Numbered from the stretch's first letter, positions 36,452 through 43,921 are shown. The stretch is 45,801 nucleotides of DNA from Brevibacillus invocatus (GCF_003710915.1 NZ_RHHR01000064.1:1-45801), one strand, 5' to 3'. The notes: generated by a model not told the origin, from the sequence alone. Made by a program: numbers and translations.

Positions 36452-37516
36452 CTAGTCACTTCTTTTCAGGTAAGTATAAAGCTTTTTCACAACATATTTC
36501 GCGTCTGGCCCCACCCCCCTTAAAGTAGCAGAAGCAAAGGAACGTTGTCCTTCTAAACCTACAAAATAGAGTCCAGGAACTTGGAGACTTACTCCACCTA
36601 GTTGCAAAGGTCTTCCTTCGGCGTTCAATGCCCCAATCGGTTCAAGAAACGATAATTCTGGACGATACCCAGTAGCAAAAATAACCGTATCAACAACTTC
36701 ATGAGTACCGTCTGGCCAAATGATGCCCTCGGGGGAAAATGAGGTAAACATGTCTCGTTGATCTGGCATTCCTGCTTTTAACTTTGTCTTATAATCGCCT
36801 AAATCTGCCACAGCACTCGAAACCGGTGCTTGCTTACCAAATCGCCAAAAAGGAAAGGTATCGATTCCAATTGCTCTAATCCAATAATGTAGATCTAGTC
36901 CCCATACTTTTTGTTTAACAAATTGAACTGGTTGGAGTACCGCTAATGAGGTCTTGCAGTGATCGGCCAACTCTACCGCGATTTGGATGGCTGAATTTCC
37001 ACGCCCCACTACAACAACTCTTTTACCCGTATACGGATCCGGATTTCGATACGTAGACGAATGGAGTATTTCCCCGAGAAAGCTTTCCCTCCCTTTGATT
37101 TCGGGTGTATAGGGGTTATGGAATGAGCCTGTGGCATTGATGAGTGCTTTTGTTTGATAAACGTGTCCTGTCTCGGTTTGAATGACAAAATAATTGCCGT
37201 TTCGTTCTACTCGTGTCACTCGCTGATTGGTACGGATAGGTAAATCGAATTTTTTCGCATAATCCTGCAAATAACGAATGACTTCAACACGAATCGGATA
37301 ACGTCTCTTTTTTCCAGGCATCTTCATGCCAGGTAGTGAAGAAAGCTGAGCGGGTGAGAACAATTTTAGACTGTCATAATAATGGGGCCAGGATCCTGTA
37401 GCGTGATTGCTTCCTTCCAGTATCAAAAAAGATAGACCTTTCTTTTGTAAATAGTAACCGGAAGCAAGACCTGCCTGCCCTCCACCAATAACAATCACAT
37501 CTAAACACTCTTTCAT
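36452..37516 (-). CDS. arsO: ArsO-like flavin-containing monooxygenase (module 2)
   Basis: A 354-residue flavoprotein. FAD motif DVIVIGGGQAGLASGYYLQK, NADPH motif VVVVGRGNSAIQIAVEL, and the FMO-like linker motif with ATGYRPELSFL. Length and layout match ArsO, a monooxygenase found in arsenic clusters whose reaction is not firmly settled. Unlike the other flavoprotein in this island it has no CC tail. The ATG at 37516 with AAAGGATGAGGG upstream is chosen; the in-frame ATG at 37528 has its Shine-Dalgarno sequence abutting it. It is 54 bp downstream of the second MarR gene and has its own operator copy. Confidence 0.75.
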   Translation of the reverse strand: MKECLDVIVIGGGQAGLASGYYLQKKGLSFLILEGSNHATGSWPHYYDSLKLFSPAQLSSLPGMKMPGKKRRYPIRVEVIRYLQDYAKKFDLPIRTNQRVTRVERNGNYFVIQTETGHVYQTKALINATGSFHNPYTPEIKGRESFLGEILHSSTYRNPDPYTGKRVVVVGRGNSAIQIAVELADHCKTSLAVLQPVQFVKQKVWGLDLHYWIRAIGIDTFPFWRFGKQAPVSSAVADLGDYKTKLKAGMPDQRDMFTSFSPEGIIWPDGTHEVVDTVIFATGYRPELSFLEPIGALNAEGRPLQLGGVSLQVPGLYFVGLEGQRSFASATLRGVGPDAKYVVKKLYTYLKRSD

Positions 37517-37540
37517 GGGCACCCTCATCCTTTAATTTAT

Positions 37541-37553
37541 TTGTAAATTGCAA
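37541..37553 (-). promoter_or_regulatory. Shared operator, copy 3 (arsO)
   Basis: Minus strand TTGCAATTTACAA within ACTTG-N7-CAAAT, 25 bp before the chosen start. Confidence 0.65.
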
Positions 37554-37570
37554 GTTTATAACGAGAGAAA

Positions 37571-38029
37571 TTACTCCACGATGGGAGTACAGCACTGATT
37601 CGATTTTGCCATCGCTTCATTCAAAAACTTGATGGAGCGAATGACCGTTTCTCTTTCAAATTCATTCATCTGTGAAAAGATCTCGCTTAAATAAGCATTC
37701 ATTTGCTCATCAATTGTTGTCGCTACGTACATTCCTTCTGTTGTCAGAGAGAGAATATATACTCTTCTATCCTCTGGGTCAGGAGTTTTTTTCACAAGAT
37801 TTAACTTGATTAAAGATTGAATTTGACGGCTAAAGGTCGTAATATCTGTACCCAATGCGTCAGCCACCTGCTGAATTGAAGGCTTATGCTGCCGATCAAT
37901 TTCATATAATATATGGCTTTGAACTAATGAAAGCTCTACCCCGCCTGCCGAACAACAGTTTTTATTTAGAAAACCAAAGCGACGGGTCATGATTTGAAAT
38001 AAATCTCGAACTGCTTCCAAGTATCTCAC
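37571..38029 (-). CDS. MarR-family regulator with two vicinal cysteine pairs (module 2)
   Basis: About 150 residues, paralogous to the first MarR: HTH SIQQVADALGTDITTFSRQI, wing TPDPEDRRVYILSLTTEG. The two cysteine pairs are in the same places, NCCSAGG near residue 25 and QCCTPIVE at the C-terminus. GTG at 38029 is used here; TTG at 38020, with AGGTGAG upstream, is at least as likely and would put the operator 37 bp away, as for the paralogue. It heads the second MarR-flavoprotein module. The TIR mini-transposon has inserted about 70 bp upstream, beyond the operator. Confidence 0.8.
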   Translation of the reverse strand: MRYLEAVRDLFQIMTRRFGFLNKNCCSAGGVELSLVQSHILYEIDRQHKPSIQQVADALGTDITTFSRQIQSLIKLNLVKKTPDPEDRRVYILSLTTEGMYVATTIDEQMNAYLSEIFSQMNEFERETVIRSIKFLNEAMAKSNQCCTPIVE

Positions 38030-38056
38030 CTCATGACATAGTTATACAATTAATAT

Positions 38057-38069
38057 TTGATTTTTGCAA
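38057..38069 (-). promoter_or_regulatory. Shared operator, copy 4 (MarR module 2)
   Basis: Minus strand TTGCAAAAATCAA, 28-37 bp before the start. Same TTGCA-N5-CAA motif as the other three. Confidence 0.65.
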
Positions 38070-38096
38070 CTTTTTTATCCGCATTTATTAATTCGG

Positions 38097-38248
38097 TGTA
38101 AGGCGTAAATTAAGTGTTAGACCGGAGGAGTTGATTCTGCGGGCCTTTAGAGGTTAAAAATCGTCAACATTTGAATAAAAAGTTTTAGACTGGACTCCCG
38201 AATAAGGAACGATAATTGAAGGAGCCCGAAAATAAAGAAGTAGACTGG
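38097..38248 (+). repeat. Left end of the mini-transposon with three transposase-site repeats
   Basis: Sites of the form AAATAAAGnnnTAGACTGG at 38107-38125 (AAATTAAGTGTTAGACCGG), 38174-38193 and 38229-38248 (AAAATAAAGAAGTAGACTGG), all pointing the same way. Confidence 0.7.
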
Positions 38249-38274
38249 CAGGCAACTGTAACTCCAAAGGTCAG

Positions 38275-38670
38275 CGTGTCCAGGCTTTGGCCCCAAACCA
38301 GCGCTTCCAGAAGAACAACTAGGAACACGAGCTGTAGCTTCGCCGTACAGTTGGCCATGTCCATCCGAAGTAAAGAGCGTATCAGTTGCGCTGCTCCTGC
38401 AGGTGTACGCGCCGTCGGTACGGTCGGGAACCAGGAGTTCTGTAGGCGTAGCTGTCCGTCATCAGCTGGTCAAGGCCATCCAAACAGAATACGTATAGCT
38501 ACGGCGCTCCAGTAGCCGGCCGGTGACGTCGCCGGAATACCGATTCTGCCTATGCCGCCCCTTCCGTAAGTACAACCAGGTGCACGATCTGTAGCTTTTC
38601 ATAGGAGTCGACCGCAGCCTCACAGTCTATAACTTTATTTTTCAGTCTAATTCTTTATTTTCTTTTGACA
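38275..38670 (+). repeat. Internal copy of the right-end segment (direct repeat 1)
   Basis: A 396-bp near-identical copy of 39656-40081. It ends in the same CTTTTGACA terminus but keeps only two end sites (38623-38641, 38643-38661) where copy 2 has four. The next 5 bases, GATAA, do not match TTCGG, so this end was not the one used for the present insertion. Confidence 0.85.
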
Positions 38671-38686
38671 GATAATCAACGGGGTG

Positions 38687-38710
38687 TGTCGAACTTTCCT
38701 TGGTTCGACA
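38687..38710. other. Hairpin just inside the TIR unit
   Basis: TGTCGAAC and GTTCGACA form a perfect 8-bp stem with an 8-base loop, 17 bp after the internal right end. It could be structural or a recombination relic. Confidence 0.4.
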
Positions 38711-38813
38711 GGAGAATTGGTAGAATTGGAAGGAAATATGGTGCTTTAGTATGATTTGGTAGAATATAGATGATATAATATGTTAGAAATACACATTCAA
38801 GGGAGGTAGAGAC

Positions 38814-39518
38814 ATGGCCAGATGCACGGCTCCAGTAAGGGGACATAGCTCAGCGAGTGCCGCAGAAAATTGCCCAGCGTGTCGGGGGCGTGGACGCTAT
38901 AGTGGTGGTTACAGTGCCTACGGGACGCATTCGTCTCCGTCTTACACCCAGTCAAGTGGGGGCAGTCGAAGCGGCGGCGACGGTTCCGGCAGCCGCAGTG
39001 TAAAGGCGAAATGGTCGAGAGCAGGTTCTACAGTGTTTTACACGCCTGCAGAAGTTCGGGCACTTACACCAATCCGCAACAACGTCGAAAACCTGGCAAA
39101 TGAGAAGCCTGACCTTCGGGACGTCTTCCTTTGCCATGCGTGGGACGACCGGAAGGGGGTCGCCAAGGATCTGCATGATCTGCTTGAGTCACGTGGTGTC
39201 TCTGTCTGGTTCAGCGAGAAGGACGCAGGCCTCGGCGTACCATTGCTTCGCTCCATCGACAAGGGCTTGGCGAACTCGCGAGTCGGGATTGTGCTGGTGA
39301 CCCCTGCTCTGCTAAAACGCCTTAAATCAGAGGGCATCGCAGACAAAGAACTTTCAGCACTCCTCGCTCGTGAACGACTTGTTCCAATTGTGCACGATAC
39401 CACGTATGAAGAGCTCCGCGATGTCAGTCCCTTGCTCGGTTCGCGAACCGGCCTAGACACTGCAGAAGAGCCAATGGCAGACGTCGCAGACAAGCTCGCA
39501 GATCTGGTCTCCCCCTAA
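38814..39518 (+). CDS. TIR-domain protein with N-terminal cysteine motif
   Basis: A 234-residue protein. The N-terminus holds a small zinc-ribbon-like motif (CTAPVRGH ... NCPACRGRG), then a Gly/Ser/Tyr-rich linker (about 30-65), then a C-terminal TIR domain (about 100-234): RDVFLCHAWDDRKGVAKDLH, GVSVWFSEKDAGLG, SIDKGLANSRVGIVLVTPAL. The Glu in WFSEKD is at the place of the catalytic Glu of TIR NADases. Bacterial TIR proteins of this sort are often NAD-degrading defence effectors. GGGAGG precedes the ATG; TATAAT lies near 38775. Codon use is clearly GC-richer than the adjacent metal genes, a sign of foreign origin. No partner gene such as a Thoeris thsA is present. Confidence 0.85.
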   Translation: MARCTAPVRGHSSASAAENCPACRGRGRYSGGYSAYGTHSSPSYTQSSGGSRSGGDGSGSRSVKAKWSRAGSTVFYTPAEVRALTPIRNNVENLANEKPDLRDVFLCHAWDDRKGVAKDLHDLLESRGVSVWFSEKDAGLGVPLLRSIDKGLANSRVGIVLVTPALLKRLKSEGIADKELSALLARERLVPIVHDTTYEELRDVSPLLGSRTGLDTAEEPMADVADKLADLVSP

Positions 39519-39655
39519 GACTTACCATGGCTATTCCGATGTGGCTATATGGACGCTCTGCCGTTTGTCGGTTACATGGCGAACGCGGCTTTCCAAGGTC
39601 ATTGAGTAGGTGATTTTGCGTTCTAAAAGCGACTCCATGCGACCCAGGAAAGCGA

Positions 39656-40081
39656 CGTGACCAGACTTTGGCCCCAAACCAGCGCTTCCAGAAGAACAAC
39701 TAGGAACACGAGCTGCAGCTTCGCCGTACAGTTGGCCATGTCCATCCGAAGTAAAGAGCGTATCAGTTACGCTGCTCCTGCAGGTGTTCGCGCTGTCGTT
39801 ACGGTCGGGAACCAGGAGTTCTGTAGGCGTAGCTGTCCGTCATCAGCTGGTCAAGGCCATCCGAACAGACTACGTATCGCTACGGCGCTCCTGAAGCCGG
39901 CCGGTGATGTCGCCGGAATACCGATTCTGCCTATGCCGCCCCTTCCAGGGGCACGATCTGTAGCTTTTCCGCGGAGTCGACCGCAGCCTCACAGTCTATA
40001 ACTTTATTTTCTCAGTCTACAACTATATTTTCCCGGTCTAATACTTTATTTTTCAGTCTAATTCTTTATTTTCTTTTGACA
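39656..40081 (+). repeat. Right-end segment of the mini-transposon (direct repeat 2)
   Basis: 426 bp. It ends with four sites on a 20-21 bp period, 39992-40010, 40013-40031, 40034-40052 and 40054-40072 (CAGTCTAATTCTTTATTTT type), then CTTTTGACA. In one frame (39657-40001) most differences from copy 1 are synonymous, hinting that the segment descends from the end of a gene. The interval 39519-39655 holds nothing recognisable. Confidence 0.85.
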
Positions 40082-40111
40082 TTCGGTAATAACTTAATGA
40101 TTCAGACAAAG

Positions 40112-40143
40112 TAAAACGACCATGTTTTGTCATGGTCGTCTTT
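40112..40143. terminator. Terminator at the end of the ars operon
   Basis: ACGACCATG/CATGGTCGT with A- and T-runs on either side. The mini-transposon lies 30 bp beyond it. Confidence 0.85.
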
Positions 40144-40166
40144 GAACGGTATTATTCTCTAATATC

Positions 40167-41555
40167 TTAGTCCCGATTACCTTCAGGAAATAATGTGAGT
40201 AATGCTTCTCTTTGCCCAGGTTTGATAGTGATTTCCGGTCGAATCTCTTTTGCCTTTTCCTCAGCTTCTTTCAACGAGTTGCTTAGTCCGAGGGTAAGAA
40301 GTGTGCCTGTAGCTACAACGCCTGTTCTACCACGACCACCATTACAATGTATGGCAACCTTCTTGCCATGCTTATATGCATGGATTACCTCTTCAATGGC
40401 GTGTTTAAAAAGGACATCTTGATTAGCGGACGAATTGTCTCCAAGTGGAATTTGGATCCATTGAACATGTGGGTTTGAAAAGGCAGGTTGCTCAGCATCT
40501 CCGCGTAGATCAACGACTACCTCTACTCCTTCATGTTCGATCATGCTCTCCACGTCATCAGCTGAACCCATGAAAATACGATCTTCTACCAAGGCGTGGT
40601 ATTGTTTTGGAGCTTCGATACCCCAAACTTCAAGAGCATTATCCTCTAAAAATCTCTCACAATCCAGTGCTGCCATACACCCCGTACCTGCTGCCGTTAT
40701 CGCTTGACGATAACGGTGATCCTGAACGTCACCACATGCAAAAACTCCTGGAATGTTTGTTTCTGTTGTACCAGGAGTGACGATGATATACCCTGTTTCA
40801 TCCGTTTTGACTTGCCCTTGTAGGAAAGCAGTATTTGGACGATGACCAATTGCAACAAAAATGCCATCCGTCTCAATGATTTCTTCCGTAAGGGTGTCAT
40901 TATGTTTTACCTTTAATCCTGTTACTCCCTTTTCCTCGGCGATTACTTCAATTGGCGTGCTATTCAAACACCACGTGATTTTAGGGTTATTTTGAGCCCG
41001 ATCTTGCATGATTTTTGATGCGCGCAGCTCATTTCTTCGATGGACAATAATCACCTCTGTAGCGAATTTAGTGAGGAAATTCGCCTCTTCCATCGCAGAA
41101 TCACCACCGCCTACGATAATGACCTTTTTCCCTCGAAAGAAAAAACCATCGCAGGTAGCGCAGGTGCTTACTCCACGTCCGATATTCTCCTTTTCACCTG
41201 GGATGCCTAGCAATTTAGCAGATGCACCCGTCGAGATGATCAGTGTTTCCGTTTGAATTTTATCAGATCCATTGATGGTTAATGTAAACGGTCGTTTTGA
41301 TAAGTCAGCAGTCGTTACCCAACCAGTTTGGAAGGATGCGCCAAAACGCTCTGCTTGTTTCCGCATGTTCTGCATAAGCTCCTGCCCCATAATTCCTTCT
41401 GGGAACCCTGGAAAGTTCTCAACCTCTGTTGTAAGGGTTAATTGACCTCCGGGTTCATTTCCCTCGATAACGAGTGGGTTCATATTTGCACGTGCTAGAT
41501 AGATTGCAGCTGTAAGGCCCGCAGGTCCTGTTCCAAGGACGACTACTTTTTCCAT
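40167..41555 (-). CDS. Thioredoxin reductase fused to a dual-specificity/tyrosine phosphatase domain
   Basis: A 462-residue two-domain protein. Residues 1 to about 312 are a full thioredoxin reductase: FAD motif VVVLGTGPAGLTAAIYLARA, redox pair C132-C135 in STCATCDGFFF, NADPH motif VGGGDSAMEEANF and FACGDVQDHRYRQAITAAGTG. Residues about 320-462 carry the Cys-phosphatase P-loop HCNGGRGRTG (C404, CX5R) and the preceding VVVDLRGD. The combination is unusual. In an ars operon it could feed electrons to ArsC, or reduce arsenate itself, since tyrosine-phosphatase folds have yielded arsenate reductases more than once. It starts behind AAAGGAGGT. A terminator separates it from arsI, so it is made at a reduced level or on read-through. 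Confidence 0.85.
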   Translation of the reverse strand: MEKVVVLGTGPAGLTAAIYLARANMNPLVIEGNEPGGQLTLTTEVENFPGFPEGIMGQELMQNMRKQAERFGASFQTGWVTTADLSKRPFTLTINGSDKIQTETLIISTGASAKLLGIPGEKENIGRGVSTCATCDGFFFRGKKVIIVGGGDSAMEEANFLTKFATEVIIVHRRNELRASKIMQDRAQNNPKITWCLNSTPIEVIAEEKGVTGLKVKHNDTLTEEIIETDGIFVAIGHRPNTAFLQGQVKTDETGYIIVTPGTTETNIPGVFACGDVQDHRYRQAITAAGTGCMAALDCERFLEDNALEVWGIEAPKQYHALVEDRIFMGSADDVESMIEHEGVEVVVDLRGDAEQPAFSNPHVQWIQIPLGDNSSANQDVLFKHAIEEVIHAYKHGKKVAIHCNGGRGRTGVVATGTLLTLGLSNSLKEAEEKAKEIRPEITIKPGQREALLTLFPEGNRD

Positions 41556-41580
41556 GAAATTACCTCCTTTACGGTTTCGT

Positions 41581-41606
41581 AAAAAACCCCTCTATAAGCG
41601 AGGGGT
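41581..41606 (-). terminator. Terminator or attenuator between arsI and the reductase-phosphatase fusion
   Basis: On the minus strand ACCCCTC GCTTATA GAGGGGT is followed by TTTTT. Confidence 0.75.
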
Positions 41607-41615
41607 CATGTTCAT

Positions 41616-42080
41616 TTACTTTTTCCAGGAACCAAATTGGACTTGAACGGGGGCACTAGGAGGTGCACAACACAAGGAGATATCACGTTGTTCACCTGCT
41701 GATTCAAACTCCGAATCTGCACTGGTATAGAATATCTCCCATGCGTTACCGTCTGGGTCATACACCCACACTTTGTCTTGTACAGCGTAGCAGCAAGTAG
41801 TACCCATTTCGTCAATAGTAAGCAATCCTGCTTCACGTAATCGATTGCCCATTTGAATGACGTCTTCCGTGTTGTCTACTTGGAATCCCAAGTGGTTAAG
41901 AACACCTTTCTTCTCAAACGGGCGTACATTCAAGGAAAAGTGAAGGGCTGGAGTATCTAACTCAAACTTTGCATAGTTTTCTTTCACTTTAGTCGGCTCC
42001 ACTCCAAAGAAGTTCCGGTAAAATTCAAGTGATGCTTCTAAATCGGTACAATTTACAGCCACATGCATTCGTTTAATCAT
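41616..42080 (-). CDS. arsI: ArsI-type C-As lyase (VOC family), with C-terminal CC motif
   Basis: A 154-residue vicinal-oxygen-chelate protein. ArsI is a Fe(II)-dependent dioxygenase that cleaves the C-As bond of trivalent organoarsenicals, for example methylarsenite. The substrate-binding pair C96-C97 is present (GTTCCYAVQDK), as are the likely metal ligands H6 (KRMHVAV), H63 (LNHLGF) and E115 (NAWEIFY). The C-terminus adds a second pair, SLCCAPPSAP, of the same type seen in the island's flavoprotein and regulators. The family has also been annotated as cadmium-induced CadI. It lies 14 bp after arsC, behind GGGAGG. Confidence 0.85.
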   Translation of the reverse strand: MIKRMHVAVNCTDLEASLEFYRNFFGVEPTKVKENYAKFELDTPALHFSLNVRPFEKKGVLNHLGFQVDNTEDVIQMGNRLREAGLLTIDEMGTTCCYAVQDKVWVYDPDGNAWEIFYTSADSEFESAGEQRDISLCCAPPSAPVQVQFGSWKK

Positions 42081-42094
42081 GATCTTGCCTCCCT

Positions 42095-42520
42095 TTATTT
42101 TCCTTCTGCAAGAAAAACTTCAATGCGTTTCTTTATGGAATCACGAACGGTACGAAAACTGGTCATGATTTCTCCTTCTGTACCGATTGCTTTCGCGGGA
42201 TCATCAAATCCCCAGTGCCATTTCACGACGTTTTTATTAGAGATAACCGGACAATGTTCATCTGCGTGACCGCAAAGTGTAATGATATAATCCGCACAAT
42301 TTAGTGTCTCTGGATCAATGACATCAGAAGAGTGGGTGCTAATATCAACACCGGCTTCTTTCATCACTTGTACTGCACGAGGATTAAGTCCATGTGCCTC
42401 TAGACCCGCACTTTTCACTTCGTAGCGTTCGCCTCCCAAGGCTTTCATAAATCCATCGGCCATTTGACTTCTGCAAGAATTGCCTGTGCAAAGAAAGTAG
42501 ACGAGAGGTTTTTTATCCAT
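42095..42520 (-). CDS. arsC: Arsenate reductase ArsC, thioredoxin-coupled
   Basis: A 141-residue low-molecular-weight phosphatase-like reductase. The P-loop CTGNSCRS holds the nucleophile C11, and the redox relay cysteines C83 and C90 are present in [10 protein letters not shown]. It reduces As(V) to As(III), which Acr3 then exports, and is regenerated by thioredoxin. It lies 3 bp after acr3, in the same operon. Confidence 0.95.
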   Translation of the reverse strand: MDKKPLVYFLCTGNSCRSQMADGFMKALGGERYEVKSAGLEAHGLNPRAVQVMKEAGVDISTHSSDVIDPETLNCADYIITLCGHADEHCPVISNKNVVKWHWGFDDPAKAIGTEGEIMTSFRTVRDSIKKRIEVFLAEGK

Positions 42521-42523
42521 GAG

Positions 42524-43579
42524 TTAGGCTCCTTTTTTGTTGAAGTATTTCTTTTGAAACCAAAGCGCGACGTTTACTAATGCAATCATGACGGGCACTT
42601 CTACTAAGGGACCGATGACAGCTGCAAATGCGGCTCCAGAGTGAATGCCAAAAACTCCTACGGCAACAGCGATTGCTAGCTCGAAGTTGTTACCTGATGC
42701 TGTAAATGCCAATGTGGATGTTACCTGATAATTTGCCCCTGCTTTTTTCCCCATCCAAAATGAGATGAGGAACATCACGACGAAATAAATGAGCAGTGGG
42801 ATCGCGATCCGAACGACATCCAGTGGTAATGCGACGATGACTTCACCTTTCAGTGAGAACATCACGATAATGGTAAAGAGTAAGGCAATCAGTGTGATCG
42901 GGCTGATTTTCGGGATGAATACTTTTTCATACCACTCGCGTCCTTTGGATTTTACCAGCGTGTACCTTGTGAGCATCCCGGCAATAAAGGGAATTCCTAG
43001 GTAAATAAATACGCTTTTGGCCACTTCCGCAATGGTGATATCAACCACCATCCCTTGAAGTCCAAACCAACCTGGTAAGACGGTAATGAAGAAGTACGTG
43101 TATATGGAGTAAAACAATACTTGGAAGATCGAGTTAAACGCTACAAGCCCAGCTGCGTATTCGGTATCACCTTTACACAGGTCATTCCAAACAATGACCA
43201 TCGCGATACAACGCGCCAGTCCGATCATAATGAGACCTACCATATATTCTGGGTATCCTTGCAAGAAGACGATGGCCAAAATGAACATTAAGATTGGACC
43301 GATTACCCAGTTTTGAATCAAGGAAAGCCCAAGAATTTTTCCATCCCGAAAAATGCGACCTAACTCCTCATAGCGTACTTTCGCAAGAGGTGGATACATC
43401 ATGAGAATCAGACCAATGGCTATTGGGATGGATGTTGTACCTACCTGGAACTCATTTAACACCGTTACAAAGTTTGGAAAGAGATAACCACTCCCTACAC
43501 CTACAGCCATCGCCACAAAAATCCAAAGCGTTAAGTAGCGATCAAGGAACGATAACCGTTTTCCTACCTTATCACTCAC
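42524..43579 (-). CDS. acr3: Arsenite efflux permease Acr3
   Basis: A 351-residue membrane protein with ten predicted helices. [19 protein letters not shown] at the start and the conserved cysteine in [19 protein letters not shown] are Acr3 marks. It expels As(III) (and in some members Sb(III)) using the proton gradient. Second gene of the ars operon, 18 bp after arsR; the start is ATG behind AGGAGTG. Confidence 0.95.
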   Translation of the reverse strand: MSDKVGKRLSFLDRYLTLWIFVAMAVGVGSGYLFPNFVTVLNEFQVGTTSIPIAIGLILMMYPPLAKVRYEELGRIFRDGKILGLSLIQNWVIGPILMFILAIVFLQGYPEYMVGLIMIGLARCIAMVIVWNDLCKGDTEYAAGLVAFNSIFQVLFYSIYTYFFITVLPGWFGLQGMVVDITIAEVAKSVFIYLGIPFIAGMLTRYTLVKSKGREWYEKVFIPKISPITLIALLFTIIVMFSLKGEVIVALPLDVVRIAIPLLIYFVVMFLISFWMGKKAGANYQVTSTLAFTASGNNFELAIAVAVGVFGIHSGAAFAAVIGPLVEVPVMIALVNVALWFQKKYFNKKGA

Positions 43580-43597
43580 GTTAGTACCACTCCTTTC

Positions 43598-43921
43598 TTA
43601 TTCGCAGGTTACAAGCAACCCTTTTTTCGCCAGTTCATCAAATTCTGACGAAAAATCAGGTAAATGATTTAAAGAAAAACCGATATCCTCAAGCTGTGCT
43701 CTGTTCAATGAATAAAAAACCCATTGACCTTTTCTTTCTTCTGTTACTAGGTCAGCATTTTTCAAGCGACTCATGTGCTTTGAAATTGACGGCTGAGAAA
43801 TGCCAAAGATCGGTACCAGTTCACATACACAACAATCCCGCATATTTAATAAGGCAATGATCTTCAAGCGAGTTGGATCGCCAAGTGTTTTTAATGCATC
43901 TGCTAATTTATTGAACTCCAT
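43598..43921 (-). CDS. arsR: Arsenite-responsive repressor ArsR
   Basis: A 107-residue ArsR/SmtB winged-helix repressor. The As(III) site is RDCCVCELV with C30, C31 and C33, beside the recognition helix SQPSISKHMSRLK. With arsenite bound it leaves the operator. GAAGGAGGG precedes the ATG. It is first in arsR-acr3-arsC-arsI(-reductase/phosphatase), and its operator lies inside its own promoter. Confidence 0.95.
   Translation of the reverse strand: MEFNKLADALKTLGDPTRLKIIALLNMRDCCVCELVPIFGISQPSISKHMSRLKNADLVTEERKGQWVFYSLNRAQLEDIGFSLNHLPDFSSEFDELAKKGLLVTCE

Larger units (their letters stand above)
38097..40081. mobile_element. Mini-transposon carrying a TIR-domain gene
   Basis: Left terminus TGTAAGGCGTAAATTAAGTG and right terminus (read inward) TGTCAAAAGAAAATAAAGAA align without gaps, 18 of the first 29 bases matching. 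The 5 bases before the left end (38092-38096) and after the right end (40082-40086) are both TTCGG, a target duplication. TGT..ACA ends, 5-bp duplications and reiterated ~20-bp end sites are the Tn7/Tn5053/Tn552-type format. No transposase is encoded, so it must be moved by a related element in trans. Its only clear gene is the TIR gene. Confidence 0.8.

Noticed and set aside
38216..38515. Independent 99-residue gene in direct repeat 1
   Set aside because: The frame starts inside the transposon's end sites and ends at a TAG absent from copy 2; treated as part of the repeat.
38665..38693. Promoter for the TIR gene from the TTGACA of the internal transposon end
   Set aside because: No acceptable -10 lies 16-18 bp downstream; a TATAAT near 38775 is a better guess.
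39038..39493. Minus-strand gene opposite the TIR gene
   Set aside because: It is a GC-rich antisense shadow: no ribosome binding site, Arg/Ser-rich composition, no domain; the plus strand encodes a clear TIR fold.
38097..40081. Complete Thoeris-type defence system
   Set aside because: The TIR gene stands alone; no ThsA-like NADase effector gene is present in or beside the element.
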